Below are positions 1-5,920 of a DNA stretch of 22,593 nt, piece by piece (the stretch's first letter is position 1; the number at the start of each line of letters is the position of its first letter). The position numbers and the translations under genes are program-made. Below the pieces are notes generated by a model, which was not told where the DNA came from, made no database searches, and saw nothing but the letters and a program-made list of their open reading frames with translations. This DNA is from Anaerolineae bacterium (lineage in GTDB: Bacteria > Chloroflexota > Anaerolineae > B4-G1), in contig JADHWW010000026.1 in NCBI GenBank assembly GCA_016783285.1, positions 1 to 22,593 on the forward strand, given 5' to 3'.

Positions 1-17
1 CTTCGGCAGTTACGGAG

Positions 18-193
18 CAAGCGCCGGTTGAGTAACTTTGTAGCGCCAGCGGAAAAGTGTATCGAAACCAAGCGTTTTCTGCCCACGAGAGCACTTTTAG
101 CAAGCCTAACAAGCCGCTTGGTTTCGATACGTCGCTTGTTTCGATACGCCTGCGGCTACTCAACACAAGCCGCTCCTACTCAACCGGCGCTTG
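18..193. repeat. Nested perfect inverted repeats
   Basis: Two nested perfect inverted repeats are visible. The outer arms are 17 bp at 18-34 (CAAGCGCCGGTTGAGTA) and 177-193. The inner arms are 16 bp at 59-74 (GTATCGAAACCAAGCG) and 115-130. A third degenerate copy of the inner arm (CGCTTGTTTCGATACG) lies at about 133-148, followed by another CTACTCAAC near 156. The structure could fold as a long cruciform or RNA hairpin. Open frames crossing it are low-complexity and look like repeat-derived shadows. I see no transposase, so I call it a dispersed repeat cluster and not an insertion sequence. Confidence 0.8.
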
Positions 194-240
194 TCCTGAG
201 CCTGTCGCTTGTACTGAGCCCAGTCGAAGTGAAGGGCTCT
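194..240. repeat. Degenerate CTGAGCC...GTCGAAG dispersed repeat
   Basis: The stretch contains CCTGAGCC and then ACTGAGCCCAGTCGAAG, two degenerate copies of the element that recurs within genes at 4974-5039 and 14801-14826. It directly follows the nested inverted repeats, so the first 240 bases are essentially all repeat. From about 241 to 343 I see no gene; an AT-richer stretch leads into the next gene. Confidence 0.6.
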
Positions 241-305
241 CGTCCAATGCTTAACTGGGGAAGGATTTACGCCCACGTGTACTAGTAACATACTAACACA
301 ATTCT

Positions 306-349
306 GGTCAAGAGAACAAAAGCGTTGGTGTGTTGTACTAATCTTGACC
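306..349 (+). promoter_or_regulatory. Inverted repeat upstream of the hydrolase gene
   Basis: GGTCAAGA at 306-313 and TCTTGACC at 342-349 form a perfect 8-bp inverted repeat with a 28-base spacer, ending 5 bases before the Shine-Dalgarno of the plus-strand gene. It lies in a locally AT-rich segment, where a promoter would be expected. It could be an operator or a 5' leader hairpin. No convincing -35/-10 pair was found. Confidence 0.3.
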
Positions 350-353
350 TATT

Positions 354-359
354 GGAGAG
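354..359 (+). promoter_or_regulatory. Shine-Dalgarno GGAGAG deciding the GTG start at 365
   Basis: GGAGAG lies 5 bases before GTG 365. A longer frame opens at TTG 344, but that codon sits inside the inverted repeat and upstream of this site, so GTG 365 is the better start. Confidence 0.6.
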
Positions 360-364
360 AAAAG

Positions 365-1393
365 GTGAAGGGGATTTCGCACTTTATAACGGGTGTGGCG
401 TTGGCAACATTTTTTCCTCAAGTCGTTCAGGCAGGGGCACAAGGCTCGCTCCTGCCGATGCTGGGCGGCATCGGCGGCATTTTGCCCGACACGCTTGACT
501 TTAGGTTTGCGCGATACTTTGAAGATTACAGTACAGAGATAGACCCCGGCCCTGATCCCGATCCCGGGGCCATCGCGGACGCATTGGTTAATTCTATGCG
601 TACAGCTTACGAAGAAGGCAAGCCACAGAACGTGATGGTGCATACCGTCCGCCTGGGCGCCGACCTTTGGCGCGAGTATGCGATCCGCTTCGACCCGGAG
701 AATGAAAAAGTTGCCGTGCGTATCGGCCCGCTGGTCAACACCGGACAGGTTCCCTACCCTGGAACTGAGCCTGAGGGCATGACCGAAGTACGGCGCAATC
801 TGAGCGTGCCACTGGTACATACTTATAGCTCGGAATATCGGGTCAACATCTTCAACGGGCCATCCTTCCGTTTCGAGCGCGAGGGGAACCAGCTCTATGT
901 TCACTTCTTGGACTGGCACCGGCGTTGGTCTCACAGCCTGACGCTGGCTGTTGTGGTTGGATTGGCAATAGCCCTGTTGGTTGGAATGCTCGCTGGCTGG
1001 AACATAGGAATATGGGCCGGTTTGGTGGCGGGGCTGGGCTTCGCGGGGCACGTGTTGGAGGATCAATTGGGTTACATGGGGAGCAATCTTCTCTGGCCCT
1101 TCACAAGGAAGCGGGTGCCTGGCTTGAGAATGGTTCATTCTGGTGACGCCATTCCCAATTTCCTCACCGTCTGGACCGCCGTGGCGATTATCCTGTTCAA
1201 CCTGGATCGCTTCTCGGCCCAACCACGTCTGGATCCCTGGTGGTTCCTGGGGCTGGCGGTGGCGCTGCCGGTGGTGGTACTGGGTACCATCTACTCTGTG
1301 CAAAAGGCGCGTCCTCGTCCGGGTCAGGCCTCTCTAGAGGCAAAGTGTCAGGCAGACGTGGTTACCGAAGTCGAGGAGCTGGAGATCGCTTAG
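365..1393 (+). CDS. Membrane metal-dependent hydrolase, YdjM/DUF457-like
   Basis: This 342-aa protein looks like the YdjM/DUF457 family of membrane-bound putative metal-dependent hydrolases, whose substrate is unknown. The family pattern is visible: N-terminal KGISHF with His6, GGILPDTLD with Asp42, HRRWSH at 185-190, and a HVLEDQLGYMGSNLLWPF segment starting at His229. These His and Asp residues are the likely metal ligands. Hydrophobic segments lie near residues 191-228, 265-280 and 292-312. Residues about 52-180 form a hydrophilic insertion, rich in acidic residues and Pro at its start, that makes the protein longer than I expect for the family. It is the only intact plus-strand gene and its left neighbourhood is repeats. 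The start is GTG 365 because of GGAGAG at 354-359. Fold assignment is good, function is open. Confidence 0.75.
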   Translation: MKGISHFITGVALATFFPQVVQAGAQGSLLPMLGGIGGILPDTLDFRFARYFEDYSTEIDPGPDPDPGAIADALVNSMRTAYEEGKPQNVMVHTVRLGADLWREYAIRFDPENEKVAVRIGPLVNTGQVPYPGTEPEGMTEVRRNLSVPLVHTYSSEYRVNIFNGPSFRFEREGNQLYVHFLDWHRRWSHSLTLAVVVGLAIALLVGMLAGWNIGIWAGLVAGLGFAGHVLEDQLGYMGSNLLWPFTRKRVPGLRMVHSGDAIPNFLTVWTAVAIILFNLDRFSAQPRLDPWWFLGLAVALPVVVLGTIYSVQKARPRPGQASLEAKCQADVVTEVEELEIA

Positions 1394-1484
1394 AGGTGAC
1401 GCATAGACTATCCGTCACGTGCTTGGGCTACGCCAGCGGGTCTTGGAATTACCAAGCGCCCTGATGATAGAACCAGCGGGCCTT

Positions 1485-1598
1485 ATTGTCGCCTTCGTCC
1501 AACGAGAGCCAGGCGACGGATCGCCCGCATCCGGCGACCCATTCGCTCACGAGAGTGGTCTTGCCAAAGCCGGCCGGGGCGGAGACGAGAGTCACTTT
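1485..1598 (-). pseudogene. Fragment of a MalT/LuxR-type ATPase regulator
   Basis: On the minus strand this segment encodes [20 protein letters not shown] and then [10 protein letters not shown]. This is the Walker A region of the large MalT-like LuxR-family regulators (STAND ATPases of about 900 aa). Only about 38 residues are recognisable. Upstream (1599-1643) and downstream (to 1449) the frame stays open but no longer resembles the family, so both ends are lost, including the HTH domain. It lies back-to-back with the GH3 remnant on the other strand, and together they look like a rearrangement scar. It is not expected to be functional. Confidence 0.7.
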
Positions 1599-1632
1599 GA
1601 CGCAATTCAAGCCACGTGAGGAGCGAGGCACA

Positions 1633-2145
1633 ATGTCTGACAAAGACCCTCAAGCGATGACCGGGATGCTGACAGCCATCTTGCAGCCCTGGCACGACAG
1701 TGTAGATGATCCGGCAAAAGTTCAGCAGGAGGTGTTACATCGCCTCCTGAAAGGTTACGCTCAGACGGATTATGGCGCGCAGCACGGCGCGGCCCACATT
1801 GAGACCATTGCGGACTACCGTCGCGCCTTCCCGGTCGCCACCTACGAGGACTATAAGCCAGTCATCGAGCGGGTGATGGCCGGAGAGGTGAGCCTGCTGC
1901 TCAGCGAAGAGCCGGTGGGCTGGGCCATCACCAGGGGCACGACGGAGGGCGAGTCCAAGTTCATCCCGATGACGCCTACCGACCTGATGATGCGCATCAG
2001 CGCCGGGCTCATATCTACCTCAGCCACGCTATTGCTATCTCCGGTTGTGAGGATAACCTTTGGCTTCGTGGGGGAGGATTGGGATTGTCAAAATGCTGAT
2101 TTGTGGACCCGTTTTCTGAACTCTTGGACCACCGACTCTCATTGA
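1633..2145 (+). pseudogene. 5' fragment of a GH3-family acyl-adenylating enzyme
   Basis: The frame starts at ATG 1633 behind GAGGAG (1618-1623) and would give 170 aa. Residues about 12-125 match the N-terminus of GH3-family proteins (adenylate-forming acyl-amido synthetases, normally about 500-600 aa): a YAQTDYG segment, FPVATYEDYKPVIERVMAGE at 66-85, and the nucleotide-binding loop TRGTTEGESK at 100-109 followed by FIPMT. After residue 125 (near base 2008) the sequence stops resembling GH3 and ends at 2145. Most of the adenylation domain and all of the C-terminal domain are missing, so catalysis is unlikely. The 3' break leaves about 80 bases (2146-2224) before the convergent aminotransferase gene, with no feature seen there. 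It could still be expressed as a short protein. Confidence 0.7.
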
Positions 2146-2224
2146 GTACCCACTCTTTGGCTTATGTGGAGTGTAGATGGGAGGTAAACAGCCCTAAAAC
2201 GGGAATTGTTGCTCATGCAGTCTG

Positions 2225-3490
2225 CTACGCGAGCACCTGCTCAAAGACCTCGAGCGCGTGGTCAATCTGCTCGGCGTCGACCATCAGCGGCGGAATCCAG
2301 CGGACGGTGTTGTTCCACGGGCCGCACGTGAGAAGCAGCAGTCGCCGCGCCAAACACCCTTTCACCACGGCTTTCGCCAGGTCCGTGGCAGGGGTGCCGT
2401 CAGGGGCCGTGAACTCACTGGCGAGCATCAGCCCCAGCCCCCGCACGTCACCCACGATGGGGTACTGCGCCTGCAGCCGACGCAACCCATCCATCAGCCG
2501 CGCTCCCATCCGCTGTGCGTTCTCCAGCATCCCCTCTTCACGAATGGTCCGGATGGTGGCGACGGCAGCGGCGCAGGCCACGGCGTTGCCGCCGTAGGTG
2601 CCACCGTGAGAGCCAGGAACCCACCGCTCCATCAATTCGCGCCGCGCAGCGATACCGGAGAGCGGCAGACCCGAGGCCAGACCTTTGGCCATCGTCATCA
2701 CGTCCGGTGCCACACCGAAGTGCTCCACGGCGAACCACTTCCCGGTGCGCCCGAGGCCCGACTGGACCTCGTCAGCGATCAGCAGGATGGAGTGCTCATC
2801 GCAGATGCGGCGTAGGCCCCTGATGAAGCCTGGTGGCGGCACGACGTACCCGCCCTCCCCCAACACCGGCTCCACCAGAATAGCGGCCGTCTCCGAGGGA
2901 GCGGTCTGCGTCTTCAGCAGTAGCTCCAGTTCCCGCAGGCAGAAGGCTGTCGTCTCCTGCGGACTCCAGCCATATCGGTAGGCGTAGGGATAGGGAGCGA
3001 CGAAGACTCCCGCCGGCAGAGGCTGGTAGCCAACCCGGTAGATAGTCTTGGAGGTAGTGAGTGCCATCGTGAGGGCGGTACGGCCGTGGAAACTACCCTG
3101 GAAGACGATGACATTGGGCCGGCCAGTGGCATGGCGGGCCAGTTTGACCGCCCCCTCCACTGCTTCCGCGCCGCTGTTGGAGAAGAAGAAGCAGTCCAGT
3201 CCATCCGGCACCACCGTCCGCAGTTCCTCCACCAGTTCCAGAAGCGGCGGGTGGAAGACAATGTTGACTTGGCCGTGCAGTAGTTTCGCTGCCTGCTCTT
3301 GCACCGCCTGGACTACCTTCGGGTGGCAGTGGCCGGTGTTGGTCACGCCGATGCCGCAGGTAAAATCCAGGTAGCGGGTGCCGTCCTGGTCGTAGACGTA
3401 AGCCCCCTCTGCCCGCTCCGCCACGATGGGGGTGTAGCGGGTCCAGACGGGGGAGATGTATGTCTCAGGAGAAGACATTGAGTTAGTCAT
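2225..3490 (-). CDS. Class III aminotransferase, 4-aminobutyrate transaminase-like
   Basis: This 421-aa protein has the full length and order of a PLP fold-type I class III (omega) aminotransferase. Visible motifs are the N-terminal YDQDGTRYLDFTCGIGVTN, the phosphate-binding SNSGAEA at 104-110, FQGSFHGRT at 130-138, the PLP-ring Asp240 in IADEVQSG, and the Schiff-base Lys269 in MAKGLASGLP. GABA, beta-alanine, ornithine-type and 2,2-dialkylglycine enzymes share this pattern, so the amino donor is not settled. The start ATG 3490 is preceded by AGGAGG at 3495-3500. The gene is the last of the minus-strand run and lies 78 bases downstream of the E2 gene. That gap holds a small TGTGCAAG/TGTGCAGA repeat (3521-3536) and no obvious terminator. 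The product may feed a keto acid or semialdehyde to neighbouring dehydrogenases. Confidence 0.9.
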   Translation of the reverse strand: MTNSMSSPETYISPVWTRYTPIVAERAEGAYVYDQDGTRYLDFTCGIGVTNTGHCHPKVVQAVQEQAAKLLHGQVNIVFHPPLLELVEELRTVVPDGLDCFFFSNSGAEAVEGAVKLARHATGRPNVIVFQGSFHGRTALTMALTTSKTIYRVGYQPLPAGVFVAPYPYAYRYGWSPQETTAFCLRELELLLKTQTAPSETAAILVEPVLGEGGYVVPPPGFIRGLRRICDEHSILLIADEVQSGLGRTGKWFAVEHFGVAPDVMTMAKGLASGLPLSGIAARRELMERWVPGSHGGTYGGNAVACAAAVATIRTIREEGMLENAQRMGARLMDGLRRLQAQYPIVGDVRGLGLMLASEFTAPDGTPATDLAKAVVKGCLARRLLLLTCGPWNNTVRWIPPLMVDAEQIDHALEVFEQVLA

Positions 3491-3568
3491 AGATCCTCCT
3501 GCAAGTCACAGAGTTATAGGTGTGCAAGTGTGCAGACCGTAGTCTCGTCGGAAGCGAAACGGTCATGC

Positions 3569-4315
3569 TCACCCCAGAGGCCCTAACTCCAGCCCCGACG
3601 GTTCGGTGATCATTTCCTCCAGCGTACGTCCAAACAACGCCGCCTGCACCCCGTTGATGATACGATGATCGCAGGTCATGCTGAGCCAGGCCATCTGGCG
3701 GATCGTGATCTCGCCATCAACTACGGCCGGCTTCGGCGCGATGCGTCCCATAGCAAGAATACCGCTCTGCGGCGGGTTAATGATCGGCGTGGCGATGTCG
3801 CCCCCTACCATGCCGAAGTTGGAGAAGGTGAAAGTGCCGCCCTGCACATCCTCCAGCCCGATGCGCCCCGCTCGCACCTTCTCCGTCAACCGGATTGCTT
3901 CCTGTGCCACTTCCAACAGCGACCTATGGTCGGCGTTGCGAATCACCGGCACAATCAGATGGCCGCTCTCCAACGCCACCGCCAGGCCGATGTTGATCTC
4001 ACCCAAAACCTTGATCTCATTCTCCACCAGGGTCGCATTGATCAGCGGATGGTCCCGCAACGCTTGGGCAATGGCCTTGACCATCAGATGCGTGATGGAG
4101 ATGCGCACGCCGCTGGTAGCAGGGTCGGCCAGCAACCGCTTGCGGAAAGCCAGCAGCGCGGTGAAGTCCACCTCCCACATGCCCGTCATCTCCGCATATT
4201 CCAGGTGGCTCTTCAACATGTACTGCGCAGTGAGCCGGGCTATGCCCCGCAGCGGGATCGTTTCCACCACCGGAACGCCGTGGGGACTTAGTTCGACTTG
4301 ACTTTCGCCGCTCAT
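3569..4315 (-). CDS. E2 acyltransferase catalytic core without lipoyl domain
   Basis: The 248 residues correspond to the C-terminal catalytic domain of dihydrolipoamide acyltransferases (E2 of 2-oxoacid dehydrogenase complexes), which moves an acyl group from lipoamide to CoA. Recognisable parts are GIARLTAQYMLKSH near 24-37, ITHLMVKAIAQAL at 74-86, INIGLAVA at 107-114, TFTFSNFGMVG at 161-171, SGILAMG at 184-190, and the active-site block CDHRIING at 215-222 with His217. The usual HxxxDG Asp is Asn221 here. The N-terminal lipoyl domain and the peripheral subunit-binding domain that a normal E2 of about 400 aa carries are absent; a lipoyl protein is encoded separately at 5612-5866. The start ATG is 9 bases behind AGGAGA (4325-4330). 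It lies 19 bases after the M28 gene and is presumably in the same operon as E1 alpha and beta. Confidence 0.88.
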   Translation of the reverse strand: MSGESQVELSPHGVPVVETIPLRGIARLTAQYMLKSHLEYAEMTGMWEVDFTALLAFRKRLLADPATSGVRISITHLMVKAIAQALRDHPLINATLVENEIKVLGEINIGLAVALESGHLIVPVIRNADHRSLLEVAQEAIRLTEKVRAGRIGLEDVQGGTFTFSNFGMVGGDIATPIINPPQSGILAMGRIAPKPAVVDGEITIRQMAWLSMTCDHRIINGVQAALFGRTLEEMITEPSGLELGPLG

Positions 4316-4332
4316 CTCACCTCATCTCCTTC

Positions 4333-4353
4333 CATCAGTCATTTGTCATTGAT
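4333..4353. repeat. Short CATTTGT-type heptamer array
   Basis: The units CATCAGT, CATTTGT and CATTGAT follow each other in 7-base register. They overlap the stop codon of the M28 peptidase gene and encode its last residues (SMTND). The same family occurs at 10782, 15808 and 20513. Confidence 0.55.
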
Positions 4354-5573
4354 AGCTCCAGTTCCTCTACCACGGCCAGGCACAGCCGAAGCACCTCCTG
4401 CAGCCTCTTCTCATCCTGGTTGGCGGGCGTGTCCTCCAGGGCGTGCCACAGCGGGTAGCCCCCGACTTCGTTCTCGCGTGTGACCGTGGTTGCTGCGATG
4501 GACCCACGCATCAGGCAGGCGGCGTCGCTATCGCCGAAAAGCGGCGCTGAGCGTCGTATTTGGATGCCCACCCGCGCAGCCGCCCGCTCCACCAGCGCCA
4601 CCGCCTCCGGTGCAAACCGCACGCCCGGCTCCTTTTCCCACACTACCAGCTCATAGCCCGCCCCTACCGTCTCCATATTGATCGCAAAGCCCTCGCGCAA
4701 TTCCTCGGCGTGCAGGCGGGCAAACGTCTCCGAACCTTCCTTGCCAGCCTCCTCCGCCCCGAAGGAGACGGCCCACACGGCGATGTGCTCCGGTCGCCAC
4801 CCGCGCTCCCGCAACGCGCGCAGCACACCCACGGCGACCGCCACCGAACTCAGGTTGTCGTTGGCACCCAGGATGGGCTTGTTGGTAAAGATACCCACGC
4901 GGAGGATGACACTCAGAAGAAAGCCCAGGATCGGGACCAGAAGTGTCCAGTCAGCAACAACCCACCAGTCCCAGGCCTGCCCTGAGCCAAGTCGAAGGGC
5001 CTGCCCTGAGCCAAGTCGAAGGGCCTGCCCCTGAGCCAGCGTCCTCCCCACCCCCAACAGCACCAGCCAGACCATGCTGAAGAGCAGGCCAGCATAGAGC
5101 CACGGTAGCCAGCGTTGCCATGGAGGCTGAAACAGCGGCGCGTACACCGCCGAGTCGTGATGTCCAGAGAAGAGAACCGTCCGGCGCGTTTCGCCGCTGG
5201 GCTCAAGACGCGCGATCACATTCTGCGTGGTGGCACGCGGGAACAGGAAATCCACTACGTGCAGACTCAGGTGATAGTACAACACGTGCACGGCCAGGCT
5301 CACCGCCACCAGCAACGATGCCAACCAGGGCACAGGGAAATAGAGCATCAAAGCCGCGCCGTAAGCCAGGCTTATCAGCGTGAAATGGCCTGGAAGCACG
5401 CCCCGGTGGAACGACAACTCCTCGATCACCACGCTGTCGGCCAGCGGCTCCAACTCCGCCTTGAGCAACCGGGCGGCCTGGGCCTCCTCAGGCGTGCCGC
5501 TGGGCCGGGGGCCGACCTCGGCGCAGATGCGCTCAATCAGAGGCTTGAGTCGTGAAACGGGTGCACCCTCCAT
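4335..5573 (-). CDS. Membrane M28-family metallopeptidase with in-frame repeat insertion
   Basis: This 412-aa protein carries the di-zinc aminopeptidase pattern of family M28: SGHHDSA with His138 and Asp140, GANDN with Asp239, FGAEEAG with Glu274/275, GDSDAA near 348-352, and LWHALEDT with His378. Hydrophobic stretches at about 62-105, 157-178 and 205-226 sit inside the peptidase domain, so it is probably membrane-anchored. Between the last two, residues about 183-200 are the repeated octapeptide LRLGSGQA, encoded by a 24-bp tandem repeat (4974-5021). The N-terminus (AEVGPRPSGTPEE) is typical of these peptidases. ATG 5573 follows a purine-rich GGGAGAG-like stretch. The gene lies between the lipoyl protein and E2 core genes, which looks like an intrusion into the dehydrogenase operon. 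The peptide substrate is unknown. Its C-terminal MTND comes from a heptamer repeat. Confidence 0.87.
   Translation of the reverse strand: MEGAPVSRLKPLIERICAEVGPRPSGTPEEAQAARLLKAELEPLADSVVIEELSFHRGVLPGHFTLISLAYGAALMLYFPVPWLASLLVAVSLAVHVLYYHLSLHVVDFLFPRATTQNVIARLEPSGETRRTVLFSGHHDSAVYAPLFQPPWQRWLPWLYAGLLFSMVWLVLLGVGRTLAQGQALRLGSGQALRLGSGQAWDWWVVADWTLLVPILGFLLSVILRVGIFTNKPILGANDNLSSVAVAVGVLRALRERGWRPEHIAVWAVSFGAEEAGKEGSETFARLHAEELREGFAINMETVGAGYELVVWEKEPGVRFAPEAVALVERAAARVGIQIRRSAPLFGDSDAACLMRGSIAATTVTRENEVGGYPLWHALEDTPANQDEKRLQEVLRLCLAVVEELELSMTND
4974..5039. repeat. 24-bp tandem repeat inside the M28 gene
   Basis: Two identical 24-bp units (4974-4997 and 4998-5021), each beginning GGCCTGCCCTGAGCC and ending AAGTCGAAG, are followed by a partial third unit with one extra C. 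The length of eight codons keeps the host frame open and adds LRLGSGQA twice. Related single copies lie at 194-240 and 14801-14826. Confidence 0.85.
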
Positions 5574-5611
5574 ACGCTGCTCTCCCTCTCTCCCCTTTCC
5601 TCATCTACTTC

Positions 5612-5866
5612 CTACTCAGGTGGTGGCGCATCGAGGTCCACCACGGCGACGACCTCACCGATGGGCACAACCTCGCCTGCCTCGACGCGAATCTCCACCA
5701 CGCGGCCTGACATGGGGGACTCGATCTCGACGGTGGCCTTCTCGGTCAAGATCGTCAGCACCAGATCGCCCTCCCGCACGTAGTCGCCCTCCTGCACGTG
5801 CCACTCGACGATCTCCCCCTCCTCCATCGTCATCCCCAGTTTGGGCATCGTCACTTCATACAGCAT
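5612..5866 (-). CDS. Free-standing lipoyl-domain protein
   Basis: The 84-aa product is a single lipoyl domain: MPKLGMTMEEGEIVEW near the start, an EGDYVREGD turn, and TEKATVEIESP with Lys43 as the expected lipoylation site, then SGRVVEIRVEAGEVVPIGE. Residues 1-79 fill one domain and a short acidic/proline tail ends the protein. The EKA motif favours lipoyl over biotin (biotin carriers have MKM). It would be the swinging-arm substrate passed between the E1 subunits encoded upstream, the separate E2 core (3569-4315) and an E3 encoded elsewhere. The start ATG 5866 has AGGAGG at 5874-5879, spacing 7. The minus-strand frame is open further upstream to 6097, but that part is only the antisense-side extension into the E1 beta region and has no support. 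H-protein of the glycine cleavage system is less likely, being longer. Confidence 0.88.
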   Translation of the reverse strand: MLYEVTMPKLGMTMEEGEIVEWHVQEGDYVREGDLVLTILTEKATVEIESPMSGRVVEIRVEAGEVVPIGEVVAVVDLDAPPPE

Positions 5867-5887
5867 GGATACGCCTCCTGTCAACGC

Positions 5888-5920
5888 AGGTGCGATGCAC
5901 CTCGGAAGTGCGTCGCACCT
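5888..5920. repeat. Imperfect palindromic repeat between E1 beta and lipoyl genes
   Basis: AGGTGCGATGCACCT and AGTGCGTCGCACCT flank a CGGA centre and fold into a hairpin of 16 positions with one wobble and one mismatch around a one-base centre. It fills most of the 52-base gap and overlaps two bases of the E1 beta stop codon. It resembles a dispersed REP-like palindrome. It has no U-run, so it is not an obvious intrinsic terminator; it could stabilise the upstream transcript end. Confidence 0.7.

Noticed and set aside
18..240. Insertion sequence with terminal inverted repeats
   Set aside because: The inverted arms enclose only about 140 bases, no transposase frame exists, and no target duplication was seen.
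28..285. Small plus-strand frames at the left edge
   Set aside because: They run through the nested inverted repeats and a dispersed repeat, and their translations are repeat-derived without any family motif.
344..364. TTG 344 as start of the YdjM-like protein
   Set aside because: The codon lies in an inverted repeat with no ribosome site, while GTG 365 has GGAGAG at the right distance and begins the conserved KGISHF.
338..1303. Open minus-strand frame of 321 codons opposite the YdjM-like gene
   Set aside because: Antisense shadow: the plus strand has family motifs and a ribosome site, while the minus frame has neither.
1396..1418. GTGACG...CGTCAC hairpin after the YdjM-like gene as a terminator
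   Set aside because: Only 6 base pairs, an 11-base loop and no T-run after it.
4974..5039. CRISPR array
   Set aside because: The units are directly adjacent tandem copies without spacers, inside a coding frame; the heptamer arrays also lack spacers. No cas genes are present.
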